This document shows positions 1 through 6,904 of a stretch of DNA of 15,082 bases, one piece after another (the first letter of the stretch is position 1; each line of letters opens with the position of its first letter). The DNA lies in contig JAEUJT010000183.1 in the NCBI GenBank assembly GCA_016793525.1, positions 1 to 15,082 of the forward strand, written 5' to 3'. Source of the stretch: Archangium sp. (GTDB lineage: Bacteria; Myxococcota; Myxococcia; Myxococcales; Myxococcaceae). The notes under the pieces were generated by a model. The model ran no database searches, was not told where the DNA came from, and worked only from the letters and a program-made list of their open reading frames with translations. A program made the position numbers and the translations under genes.

Positions 1-101
1 CGTCGTCATCTACACCACGGAAAGCTGCCCCTACTGCCGGCAGGCCGAGCGGTTCCTCACCCAACACGAGGTGCCCTTCACCGCCATCGACGTCACCGGC
101 G
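1..101 (+). repeat. Exact 101-base direct repeat, copy 1 (glutaredoxin front half)
   Basis: Bases 1-101 are identical to 782-882. The copies diverge abruptly at 102 versus 883. Copy 1 may extend left of the window. Within the window it supplies the first part of the open frame leading into the M15 peptidase. Confidence 0.95.
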
Positions 102-619
102 CCATCGTCCCCATCGACGCGAGCGACGCCGGGCCCATCGACGACCCGGGCCGGTTTCGGGTGACACAGCTTTTCGCGGCGACGTACGGCGCCACGCGCG
201 ATGAGGTGGAGCAGCAGCTGGGCCGGGTGCGCTTCTTCGGCTGGCGCTACCCGGTTCACCGGCGAGCGGTCGACGCGTTCACCCGCGTGGCAGCGCGGCT
301 CGAGCCCTTCGTGGAGGCGCACCCCGAATTTCGAGTGCTGGTGAAGCCCATCGGCGGCACCTGGAGCTGGCGCACCATCAGTCGCTCGAAGAACCTCTCC
401 GCACACGCCTGGGGCATCGCCATCGACCTGAACCCCGAATGGGGTCACTACTGGCGGTGGACTCGCCGCGGCGAGCCGTTGGTGTGGAGGAACCGCATTC
501 CACAAGAAGTCGTCGACGCCTTCGAGGCCGAGGGCTTCATCTGGGGGGGGCGCTGGGTGCACTTCGACACGATGCACTTCGAGTACCGCCCAGAGCTGCT
601 CAGCCCGCAGTGCAAATAA
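2..619 (+). CDS. M15-family zinc peptidase, 5'-partial, with an in-frame glutaredoxin N-terminal fragment
   Basis: The frame is open from the left edge. It first reads a glutaredoxin front half, including the CPYC redox motif, identical to residues 4-36 of the downstream grxC. After base 101 it enters an M15 peptidase domain (D-Ala-D-Ala carboxypeptidase / L,D-endopeptidase type acting on peptidoglycan). Counting from the GTG at 71, SAHAWGIAIDLN places zinc ligands at H112 and D119, and GFIWGGRWVHFDTMHFEYRP supplies H169 with E171. These are the hallmarks of the family, so the catalytic domain looks complete. No signal peptide is visible, although such enzymes normally work outside the cytoplasm; it may have been replaced by the glutaredoxin piece. 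By analogy with grxC, a start would lie about 8 bases left of the window; the GTG at 71 is an alternative with no clear ribosome site. The peptidase identity is firm, but the N-terminus is suspect (real fusion or assembly chimera). Confidence 0.8.
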   Translation, partial: VVIYTTESCPYCRQAERFLTQHEVPFTAIDVTGAIVPIDASDAGPIDDPGRFRVTQLFAATYGATRDEVEQQLGRVRFFGWRYPVHRRAVDAFTRVAARLEPFVEAHPEFRVLVKPIGGTWSWRTISRSKNLSAHAWGIAIDLNPEWGHYWRWTRRGEPLVWRNRIPQEVVDAFEAEGFIWGGRWVHFDTMHFEYRPELLSPQCK

Positions 620-773
620 GTACCCCGGCCCGGAGGCTTGGCGACGGCACCCATTTCAGGCCTTGCGTCTTTCGAGCGTGCAAAAAAACGCGCCTGAAAA
701 TCGTCTCCCGCAGGTTCTGTGCAGCCAGGCCACAGCGGCGTTACATCTCGCTCGCACCGATTGGAGGCCTGTC

Positions 774-1037
774 GTGAAAGACGTCGTCATCTACACCACG
801 GAAAGCTGCCCCTACTGCCGGCAGGCCGAGCGGTTCCTCACCCAACACGAGGTGCCCTTCACCGCCATCGACGTCACCGGCGATGACGACATGCGCATCA
901 AGCTTGTCGAGCTGTCTGGAGGGCGGCGCACGGTGCCGCAAATCTTCATCGGGGGAGAGCCCATCGGGGGCTACACCGACATGGTGGCCCTGCACGCGAA
1001 GAACGAGCTCATGCCGAAATTGACGGGCACGCGCTGA
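774..1037 (+). CDS. grxC: Glutaredoxin, GrxC type (dithiol CPYC)
   Basis: Small thiol-disulfide oxidoreductase of the cytoplasm that uses glutathione to reduce protein disulfides and mixed disulfides. The product is 87 residues, close to the usual 80-90 for bacterial Grx3. Visible motifs are the redox site CPYC at 12-15, the cis-proline TVPQIFI at 53-59, and the glutathione-binding GGYTD at 65-69. The GTG start at 774 is chosen because a strong GGAGG (763-767) lies 6 bases upstream and the domain begins at once; upstream in-frame codons have no family similarity. The gene is convergent with the ABC permease, only 3 bases separating the two stop codons. Residues 4-36 are duplicated exactly at the left edge of the window. 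Confidence 0.93.
   Translation: MKDVVIYTTESCPYCRQAERFLTQHEVPFTAIDVTGDDDMRIKLVELSGGRRTVPQIFIGGEPIGGYTDMVALHAKNELMPKLTGTR
782..882 (+). repeat. Exact 101-base direct repeat, copy 2 (inside grxC)
   Basis: This copy lies inside the intact glutaredoxin gene, from the last base of codon 3 to the first base of codon 37. It is identical to 1-101 with no substitutions, so the copies are either very recent or artefactual. Confidence 0.95.
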
Positions 1038-1040
1038 GCT

Positions 1041-2048
1041 TCAGCGCGACGGGCCCCGCTTCACGAGGAGCGCCAGAAACGCCGGAGCCCCCAGCAGCGC
1101 GGTCACCACGCCCACCGGTGGCTCGGTGTTGAACACGTGAAACAGCGCGCGGGCCGTGGCGTCGGCCAGCGCCAAGAAGGCCGCTCCCAGCAGTGCGCTC
1201 GCCGGCACCAGCACGCGTTGATCCGTCCCGAAGAGCAGGCGCGCCAAGTGCGGCACCAACAACCCCACGAAGCCGATGAGGCCCGTCATCGACGCCGCGG
1301 TCGCCACCGCCACCGACGCCGCCACGAAGACCACCAACCGCGTGCGCCCCACGTCGAGGCCCAGGCTGCGCGCGTCGGCGTCTCCCAGCAGCAGCACGTT
1401 GAGGCGCCCCGCTTGCGCCACCAACACCGCGAGGCACCCCGCCACCACCACCGCCGCTGCAGCCAAGGTACTCGGCGCTTCGTGGCCCAGCGTGCCGGCG
1501 AGCCAGAAGAGAATCTCTCCGAGCTTGTCAGGCGCCACCAAGGTCTTGATGAAGACGATGGCCGCCAGGGCGAAGGCGTTGAAGATGACGCCGGCCAGCA
1601 GCGTGGCGTGGCTCCGCGCTCCACCGGCGATGCGGCCCACCGAGAGCACCACCGCCGTCGCGCCCACCGCGCCCACCATGGCGAACACCGACGGCGCTCC
1701 GAGGCCGGCCACCGACACCGTCAGGCCCAACGCCAGCGCCACCGTCGCGCCCAAGGCCGCGCCTCCGCTGACGCCGAGAATGAAGGGGTCGGCCAACGGG
1801 TTGCGCGTCAACGCCTGCAGCGCCGCACCGGAGGCCGCCAGCGCCGCCCCCACCACCAGCGTCAGCACCACCCGTGGGAGCCGGAGCGAGAAGAAGACGA
1901 GCGCCTCGGTGGAGCCTGGCGTCAACACGCCGGTCAACGTCAGCGGTTGTTGACCCACGGCGAGCGCGACCAGCGACGACACCGCCACGACACCAGCGCA
2001 CACCGCCAGCACCCACGCCAGACGCGAAGCGCTGAAGCTCGGCGTCAT
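1041..2048 (-). CDS. FecCD/BtuC-type ABC transporter permease (iron-siderophore, haem or cobalamin class)
   Basis: Inner-membrane permease of a type II ABC importer for metal chelates or vitamin B12. The 335-residue product matches the usual 320-350. It is nearly all hydrophobic helices. The family signatures are RLPR at 56-59, SGAALQALTRNPLADP at 73-88, LGVSGGAALG at 91-100, GFVGLLVPHLARL around 259-271 (the segment that contacts the ATPase), and PVGVVTALLGAP near the C-terminus. The ATG at 2048 overlaps the nadE stop codon in an ATGA arrangement, indicating translational coupling; longer upstream extensions merely read nadE out of frame. No ATP-binding subunit or binding protein is present in the window, and the convergent grxC stop lies 3 bases downstream, so any partners are encoded elsewhere. 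The substrate cannot be inferred. Confidence 0.9.
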   Translation of the reverse strand: MTPSFSASRLAWVLAVCAGVVAVSSLVALAVGQQPLTLTGVLTPGSTEALVFFSLRLPRVVLTLVVGAALAASGAALQALTRNPLADPFILGVSGGAALGATVALALGLTVSVAGLGAPSVFAMVGAVGATAVVLSVGRIAGGARSHATLLAGVIFNAFALAAIVFIKTLVAPDKLGEILFWLAGTLGHEAPSTLAAAAVVVAGCLAVLVAQAGRLNVLLLGDADARSLGLDVGRTRLVVFVAASVAVATAASMTGLIGFVGLLVPHLARLLFGTDQRVLVPASALLGAAFLALADATARALFHVFNTEPPVGVVTALLGAPAFLALLVKRGPSR

Positions 2049-3901
2049 TCCCACTCGGTGCGCGTCACCACCGGCAGCTGAAGCGCGCGCTCCCGGTCCA
2101 GGTCCAACGCGCCCACGTGGAGCGAGATGGGGCTCTGCACCCACTTGTAGATGCTCTGGGTGAAGAGCTTCACGAAGCGCTTCACCCACGCGTCGACGTT
2201 CGCCGCGTATTCCGGGAACATCGAAGCCACCACGGTGGCGACCTCCGCCGGGCTCAGCTTCTCTCCAGCGAAGAGGTGGAAACACGCGTCGAGCACCGGG
2301 AAGGGCATCAGCTCGTGCTCTCCGACTTGGTTCGGCGCCAGCTCCGGCCCCGCGGGCTGCGCGGTCACCAGGCGAATGCCGTCGTAGCCGTGCCGCTCGA
2401 GCAGGTACTCGAGCAGGTACATCACCACCGTCTTCGGCAGGTTGGAGATGACCGCCAGCGCCCCCATCAAATCGCCGCCGATGGTGGTGTAGCCGACCGA
2501 CTTCTCCGACATGTTGCCCGTCTGGAGGAAGAGGCCTCCCGAGGTGTTGGCCCAGTTCCACATGCGCTGCGCCCGCAGCCGCGCTTGCACGTTCTGTGCG
2601 GTGATGGGGGTGACGTCTCCCGAGCCGAGCATCTGCCGCGTCGCCTGGAGCTCGCGCTCGAAGGCCTCGTCGATGTCGACCACCGTGAAGCGCACACCGA
2701 GCTCGCGGGCGATGGTCTCCGCGGCCTTTCGTGTGGCCTCGGAGGAGTACCGCGTCGGCATGTAGAAGGTCTCGATGGGCACCTTCGCGCGCGCGGCGTA
2801 GCGGTGGGCGATGAGGAGCGTCAGCAGCGAGTCGCGACCTCCAGACAGCGCGATGCCGAGGCAGCGAAAGCCGCCGGTCTTCTCGAAGTAGTCGCCGATG
2901 CCCAGCGCGAGGGCGTCGAGCAGGTCTTCGCAATAGACGCTCCGCGCCGGGGGAGGCGTCGACGGTGACGGGAGGAAGAAGCTGCGGTGCGACGGCACCG
3001 TGTACTTCAGCCCGTCGCGCTTCGTCGGCACGGGCACCTCGAGCGTGGGCACCGGGCTCGCGGTCTCGACCCACAACTTCTGGTCGTCGCGCCAGGTGGT
3101 GTTTTCGGTGCGCAGCCGCAGCGTGCGGTCGAGGTCGACCACCACCGACGACCAGCCGGCGCGGAAGCGCGGCAGCTCGAGCATCATGCGCCCGTTCTGG
3201 TTGACGTAGCCGCCGCCGTCGAACACCAGCCCGTCTTGCGCGCCGACCTGGTTCACGTAGGCAACCGTCACCTGGTGGTCTCCGGCGCGGGTGGACAACA
3301 TCTCTCGCCGCGTGCCCTCGACCCCGATGCGGAACGGCGACGCCGACACGTTGCAGATGAGCTCGGCGCCCGCGTACGTGCGGCGGCGCATCGGGCCGTC
3401 GGCGCTCCACACGTCTTCACAGACCTCGGCGCCCAGCACCCCGAAGTCGCACTGAAAGAGAAAGTCACCCAGCGGCACGCCGCGGTGTGACTCGCGCATG
3501 CCCGGGCGGCCGCGCGCGAAGGTGCGACCCTCGTAGAAGATGTTGTACGTGGGCAGTTTTTCTTTCGGCACCAAGCCGTGCACGCGGCCGCCACCCACCA
3601 CCGCCGCGCAGTTGTAGCGCAAGCCCTGGTGCGCCACCGCCACGCCCAGCACCGACACCAGCGGGAGCGACGCCGTCTCTTTCGCGTAGCGCTGCAGCTC
3701 CTCCCACTGACGTTCGATGAAGCGGTGCCACTGCACCAGGTCTTCAGCGGGGTAGCCGGCGACGAGCTGCTCGGGGAACACCGCCACCGTCACGTGCGCG
3801 GCGGCCATCTCCCGAACCTGTGCGAGCGCCTTGTCGACGTTGGCGCCGAAGGCGCCCACCGTGGTGTTGATGCTGCCGAGGCCGATGTTCACGAGTCGCA
3901 T
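2045..3901 (-). CDS. nadE: Glutamine-dependent NAD+ synthetase
   Basis: Last step of NAD synthesis: amidation of nicotinic acid adenine dinucleotide using ATP and ammonia from glutamine. The product is 618 residues, in the range for the two-domain form. The N-terminal nitrilase-like glutaminase carries its Glu-Lys-Cys triad at E44 (FPEQLVAGYP), K113 (VPKEKLPTY) and C161 (GAEVCEDVW). The C-terminal synthetase has the ATP pyrophosphatase loop SGGRDS at 353-358 and TGNMSEKSVGYTTIGGD at 461-477. Position 356, usually small or hydrophobic, is Arg here. The ATG at 3901 is preferred over an in-frame start at 3943 because the conserved domain begins directly at MRLVNIGLG and a GAGG lies 10 bases upstream. 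An inverted repeat encloses that ribosome site. The stop overlaps the start of the ABC permease. Confidence 0.95.
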   Translation of the reverse strand: MRLVNIGLGSINTTVGAFGANVDKALAQVREMAAAHVTVAVFPEQLVAGYPAEDLVQWHRFIERQWEELQRYAKETASLPLVSVLGVAVAHQGLRYNCAAVVGGGRVHGLVPKEKLPTYNIFYEGRTFARGRPGMRESHRGVPLGDFLFQCDFGVLGAEVCEDVWSADGPMRRRTYAGAELICNVSASPFRIGVEGTRREMLSTRAGDHQVTVAYVNQVGAQDGLVFDGGGYVNQNGRMMLELPRFRAGWSSVVVDLDRTLRLRTENTTWRDDQKLWVETASPVPTLEVPVPTKRDGLKYTVPSHRSFFLPSPSTPPPARSVYCEDLLDALALGIGDYFEKTGGFRCLGIALSGGRDSLLTLLIAHRYAARAKVPIETFYMPTRYSSEATRKAAETIARELGVRFTVVDIDEAFERELQATRQMLGSGDVTPITAQNVQARLRAQRMWNWANTSGGLFLQTGNMSEKSVGYTTIGGDLMGALAVISNLPKTVVMYLLEYLLERHGYDGIRLVTAQPAGPELAPNQVGEHELMPFPVLDACFHLFAGEKLSPAEVATVVASMFPEYAANVDAWVKRFVKLFTQSIYKWVQSPISLHVGALDLDRERALQLPVVTRTEWE

Positions 3902-3940
3902 GCCGGGAGAACCTCGCTTTGCGCCCACCGTACTCCCGGC
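3902..3940 (-). promoter_or_regulatory. Hairpin enclosing the nadE ribosome-binding site
   Basis: Perfect 8-base inverted repeat: GCCGGGAG at 3902-3909 pairs with CTCCCGGC at 3933-3940. In nadE mRNA the loop contains the GAGG ribosome site (3912-3915) and the stem ends directly against the ATG at 3901. A stem between ribosome site and start codon could restrain translation. A regulatory role is inferred only. Confidence 0.4.
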
Positions 3941-4006
3941 CACGGCGCTTCCGTGCGGTGAATCGTCGTGGCGCCTGCGTGGCTCTCACCCTCCAAGGAG
4001 AGTCAC

Positions 4007-4189
4007 ATGTGCCAAGCAGTGAAGTGCCGCGAATGCGGGAAGCCGACGTGGGTGGGCTGCGGCGCCCACGTCGAGCAGGTGTTGGGCCACATTCCCAAAG
4101 AGGCGCGCTGCCAGGGGCACGCCGTCGTCAAGCCCCCGGCGTCAGGGGCGCAACAGGGCTCGTGGTGGGCTCGCCTGGTCGGGCGGTAG
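4007..4189 (+). CDS. Small Cys-rich CxxCGKxTWxGCG protein, probable zinc binder
   Basis: Sixty-residue protein with the pattern CRECGKPTWVGCGAHVEQVL. Cysteines at 7, 10, 18 and 35 plus H21 and H38 could form a zinc-ribbon-like site. I recognise this as a widespread uncharacterised small-protein type in which the CxxCGK-TW-GCG-H core is constant and the tail varies; no reaction is assigned. The ATG at 4007 is chosen over an upstream in-frame start at 3968 because AAGGAG (3995-4000) sits 6 bases before it and the conserved part starts right there. It is divergent from nadE across 105 bases and lies 31 bases upstream of the ECF sigma gene on the same strand, so it may be co-transcribed with it. 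A link to the sigma factor's Cys-rich domain is speculative. Confidence 0.82.
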   Translation: MCQAVKCRECGKPTWVGCGAHVEQVLGHIPKEARCQGHAVVKPPASGAQQGSWWARLVGR

Positions 4190-4208
4190 GCAACCGCGCC
4201 CGCTGCTC

Positions 4209-4214
4209 TACACT
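4209..4214 (+). promoter_or_regulatory. Possible -10 element giving a leaderless sigma-factor mRNA
   Basis: TACACT matches the -10 consensus at four of six positions and ends 6 bases before the ATG of the ECF gene, so transcription would begin at or next to the start codon. No ribosome site precedes that ATG. I could not identify a convincing -35, which weakens the call. Confidence 0.3.
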
Positions 4215-4220
4215 CGCTCT

Positions 4221-5003
4221 ATGCCCAGCGACGCCGACCTGCTGCGACGTGCCCACGGCGGCGACGCCGCGGCGCTCGAAGACCTCTTGAGTCGCCACGA
4301 GGCGTCCATCTACCGCTTCGGGCTCCGCATGTGCGGCAACGAGGCCGACGCGAAAGACGTGTTGCAGGAGACGCTGCTGGCGGCGTTTTCTCACGTTGGC
4401 GAATTCAGAGGCGAAGCGGCGCTGTCGACCTGGTTGTTCCAAGTGGCGCGCAGCTTCTGCGCCCGGGCGCGCCGGGGGGTCGCCGCCACCAGCCCACACG
4501 TCGGCCTCGACGCGCCCGAGGTTGCCTCGCTCCCCGCCGACACCCAACCCGCCGACGCGCACGCCCACGCCCGTGAGGTCGCACACGTCTTGACGGTCGC
4601 GATGCAGGCGCTCGAGCCGGCGCACCGCGAAGTGCTGGTGCTGCGCGACGTCGAGGGCCTCTCCGCCGAGGAGGCCGCGTCGGTGCTTGGCATCGAGGTC
4701 GGTGCGCTGAAGAGTCGGCTCCACCGCGCCCGCCTGGCGCTGAAGGCGGGCTTGAGCACGGTGCTGAGTGACGCGCCGCCGGGCGACGTCTGTCCCGACC
4801 TGGCCGAAGACCTGGCCGCCTTCGCGGCGTCAGACATCGACCAGGCCGCGTGCGCCCGCATCGAAGCGCACCTCGAGACGTGCCCGGCGTGCCGCAGCGC
4901 CTGCGACACCCTCAAGCGCACGGTGGCGCTGTGTCGTGCGCTTCCCGGCGGTGACGTGCCCGCGCCCATCAAGGCCGCCGTCAGGCGCGCGCTGCGCATG
5001 TGA
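4221..5003 (+). CDS. ECF sigma factor with C-terminal zinc-finger (zf-HC2/ZAS-like) anti-sigma domain
   Basis: RNA polymerase sigma factor of the extracytoplasmic-function class, 260 residues against about 170-200 for a plain ECF. Region 2 spans about 20-85, including NEADAKDVLQETLLAAF and STWLFQVARSF. Region 4 spans about 125-178, with the helix-turn-helix LSAEEAASVLGIEVGALKSR followed by LHRAR. After a short linker, residues 190-240 resemble a zinc anti-sigma domain: C191, then H217-x3-C221-x2-C224, with extra cysteines at 228 and 238. A sigma factor carrying its own anti-sigma-like module could sense redox state or metals directly without a partner protein; that role is inferred. No separate anti-sigma gene is adjacent. 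The ATG at 4221 lacks a ribosome site but follows a -10-like TACACT, consistent with a leaderless message. The stop is 6 bases from the convergent OsmC-family stop. Confidence 0.9.
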   Translation: MPSDADLLRRAHGGDAAALEDLLSRHEASIYRFGLRMCGNEADAKDVLQETLLAAFSHVGEFRGEAALSTWLFQVARSFCARARRGVAATSPHVGLDAPEVASLPADTQPADAHAHAREVAHVLTVAMQALEPAHREVLVLRDVEGLSAEEAASVLGIEVGALKSRLHRARLALKAGLSTVLSDAPPGDVCPDLAEDLAAFAASDIDQAACARIEAHLETCPACRSACDTLKRTVALCRALPGGDVPAPIKAAVRRALRM

Positions 5004-5009
5004 CTGGCC

Positions 5010-5432
5010 CTACGCCGTGCTCGGCACCTCACAGGCCACCGTCTCGACCTCGAAGGTCGGCTGCGCGGCAATGGCGCGCTTGACCGAACATTGCTCGGCG
5101 ACGCGCACCAGCGCCTCCCGGTACTGCGGCGGGAACCCTGGCGGCACTTCGATGCGCACCTGCACGCGCCGCAGCACTCCGTCTTCATCGAACGTCGGCT
5201 CCTCGATGAGCCGAAGGCCCTCAGTCGACAGGCCCCGCTTGGCGCAGAAGCCCTGCACAAAGATGCCGGCGCAGGTGCCGAGAGACGCGAGAAACAGCTC
5301 GAAGGGGGTCGGCGCGGTGTCGCCGCCCCCGTTGTCGACCGGTTGGTCGGTGTGAATGACGTGGCCGCGCACCTGGGCCACGACGCGGCGTTGACCTGGC
5401 AACGTCACGACGATGCGACTGGGGTGGGACAT
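5010..5432 (-). CDS. OsmC/Ohr-family thiol peroxidase-like protein
   Basis: Cytoplasmic protein of the OsmC superfamily, whose characterised members reduce organic hydroperoxides through two cysteines. Here these are C54 (ASLGTCAGIFV) and C115 (VAEQCSVKRAI), in the expected places for the 140-residue product. The N-terminal HTDQPVDNGGGDTAPTPFEL is typical of the YhfA-like OsmC branch rather than Ohr proper, so the physiological substrate is uncertain. The ATG at 5432 has GGAGG 6 bases upstream, which decides the start; longer in-frame extensions only cross the intergenic region and the START gene. It is the last gene of a minus-strand run, 49 bases downstream of the START-domain gene. Confidence 0.88.
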   Translation of the reverse strand: MSHPSRIVVTLPGQRRVVAQVRGHVIHTDQPVDNGGGDTAPTPFELFLASLGTCAGIFVQGFCAKRGLSTEGLRLIEEPTFDEDGVLRRVQVRIEVPPGFPPQYREALVRVAEQCSVKRAIAAQPTFEVETVACEVPSTA

Positions 5433-5481
5433 GGGGAACCTCCACCGCGTGGGAGCCACCCACCCGCCCGGAGGGTTCGCC

Positions 5482-6225
5482 TCAGCGCCCTGGCGACCCC
5501 GCATCAGCCGCGACCACTCCAGCGTCGGCCGCGGAGGCCATTCGCTCGCGATACCGGCGCTGCGCCTCGCGCTCCACCCCGTGAATCGTGTCGCCCACGC
5601 CCTTCTCGTTGCCGAGGTTGACGGCGAAGCCCGGGAGCCAACCACCGGGGTCGACCGTGAAGCGGTAGACGACGTGGCTCTTGGTGCCATCACCGAGGGG
5701 CGTCACCAGCCAGCTGCCGCTGTTGAGGCGCAGCCGAGTGATGCCGGAGCGGCCCGGGAGCCGATCGGGAAAGGCCTCCCACTTGTTCTCGAAAGGGGTG
5801 GCCTCGCCGGGCTTCACCACCTGCAGGTGCCAGGTGCGCACCACGTAGTCGCGCTTGCCCACCACCGGGAGGTCGATGAGCGTGTACACGTAGACGCTCC
5901 CGTCGGGCAGCTTCTCGATTTCGCGCGAGTCCTTCAGGTACGGCATGAAGAAGCGAAAGCGCTCGACCCGCATCAGCGTCTCTTGCAGGTCGAACACCGG
6001 CGCGTCGATGTCTGACTCGGCCCAGACTTCTTTGATGGACGAGCCAGCCAGCGCGCGGTTCTTGATGGTGATGGGGCCGGTGAGCACCGTGTCCCACTCC
6101 TCGGCGTGCGCGCCCGTGGAGGCGGTGACGAACGCAAACACGGCGGTGGCGAGAAGCGAGCGCATCTCCTGCATCAACGTCGGCCTGGCCGCTGCATTCA
6201 AGTCTCGCGTGACGGGGCGCGGCAT
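5482..6225 (-). CDS. Exported START-domain (lipid-transfer-like) protein
   Basis: Product of 247 residues. A long basic n-region is followed by the hydrophobic stretch LLATAVFAFVTASTGA and an AHA-EE signal-peptidase-like site near residues 39-43, predicting export to the periplasm. The rest resembles the START/polyketide-cyclase fold used to bind lipids in a deep pocket: the IDAPVFDLQETL, SREIEKLPDGSVYVY, PVVGKRDYVVR and WLVTPLGDGTKSHVVYRF segments follow the usual strand order for bacterial START proteins. The ligand is unknown. The ATG at 6225 is chosen because GGAGG lies 5-7 bases upstream; the ATG at 6165 would give a more compact signal peptide but its GGAG abuts the codon. The short C-terminus carries an Ala/Asp/Gly-rich tail with a repeated ADAG. 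It sits 22 bases after the LON-domain gene. Confidence 0.83.
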   Translation of the reverse strand: MPRPVTRDLNAAARPTLMQEMRSLLATAVFAFVTASTGAHAEEWDTVLTGPITIKNRALAGSSIKEVWAESDIDAPVFDLQETLMRVERFRFFMPYLKDSREIEKLPDGSVYVYTLIDLPVVGKRDYVVRTWHLQVVKPGEATPFENKWEAFPDRLPGRSGITRLRLNSGSWLVTPLGDGTKSHVVYRFTVDPGGWLPGFAVNLGNEKGVGDTIHGVEREAQRRYRERMASAADAGVVAADAGSPGR

Positions 6226-6247
6226 TTTCCCCTCCACGCGGGGAGGC

Positions 6248-6904
6248 CTAGTTCAACAGCCCGCCTTCGGGTGCCTCGGGCTTGAGGTGCCCCACGAGCG
6301 AGAGCAACTCGTCGGTGACGGCGCGCAGCCGCGACGACACGTTGAGCTCGCGCAGCACCTCGAAGCGCTGGGCCGCGCCCTCCATGATGGCGGCGGCCAC
6401 CACGTCGGCCAGCAGCCCTCCGTGGGCGCGAGCGGTGACATGGGCGATGCGCTGGCCCACCTCGGGGGGCAGCCGGGCCACGAGCTCCCACACGGCTTGG
6501 CGCAGCGCTGTCTCTTCGGTCGCTTCGACTGACGCGTCGGGCAACACCTCGGCTTCGACCTCTCGGTACGGCTTGTCGAGCGGCCACTCGCGAATGATTC
6601 GCGCGCGGGCGACACCCACCAGCACCAGGTTGGAGCGCCCGTCGGGCAGCGATTCGGTGTGGCTGACGACGCCGGCGCAGACGATGTCTTCGAGCGCGGG
6701 GGCCGGCGCGCGCTCTTGCCCCGGCATGGGCTGCGCCATGGCGAAAACGCCGTCGCTGGCCAGGGCGTGCGCGACCATCTCCCGGTAGCGGGGCTCGAAG
6801 ATGTGCAGCGGCAGCGCGCCGCCGGGCAGCACCACTGCCGACGCGAGGGGGAAAATCTTCAGCCGAGGGGCCGCAGCCCGCACCCGCTCGAGGGCTTCAC
6901 TCAC
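6248..6904 (-). CDS. LON substrate-binding-domain protein without protease domain
   Basis: The 218-residue product contains only the N-terminal domain of Lon proteases (PF02190 type), including FPLASAVVLPGGALPLHIFE, then PRYREM at 38-43, and helical segments to the C-terminus. It has no AAA ATPase and no Ser-Lys protease domain. Free-standing forms are common in Proteobacteria and Myxococcota; their role is not established, although recognition of unfolded or specific protein partners is a reasonable guess. The GTG at 6904 overlaps the dedA stop as GTGA, so translation is probably coupled; upstream in-frame codons just read through dedA in another frame. The following START gene begins 22 bases downstream. 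Confidence 0.88.
   Translation of the reverse strand: MSEALERVRAAAPRLKIFPLASAVVLPGGALPLHIFEPRYREMVAHALASDGVFAMAQPMPGQERAPAPALEDIVCAGVVSHTESLPDGRSNLVLVGVARARIIREWPLDKPYREVEAEVLPDASVEATEETALRQAVWELVARLPPEVGQRIAHVTARAHGGLLADVVAAAIMEGAAQRFEVLRELNVSSRLRAVTDELLSLVGHLKPEAPEGGLLN

Noticed and set aside
543..550. Run of eight G inside the peptidase gene
   Set aside because: Could suggest slippage or phase variation, but the frame is intact and the conserved IWGGRW-HFD-HFE motif continues across it, so the sequence as given is read normally.
654..699. Inverted repeat TTTCAGGC / GCCTGAAA after the peptidase gene
   Set aside because: Only 8 pairs with a 30-base loop and no U-run after it on the plus strand; too weak to call a terminator.
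2049..3410. In-frame upstream extension of the permease to 789 codons
   Set aside because: The extra 454 codons read nadE in another frame and have no permease-like hydrophobicity; the ATG at 2048 with ATGA overlap is the natural start.
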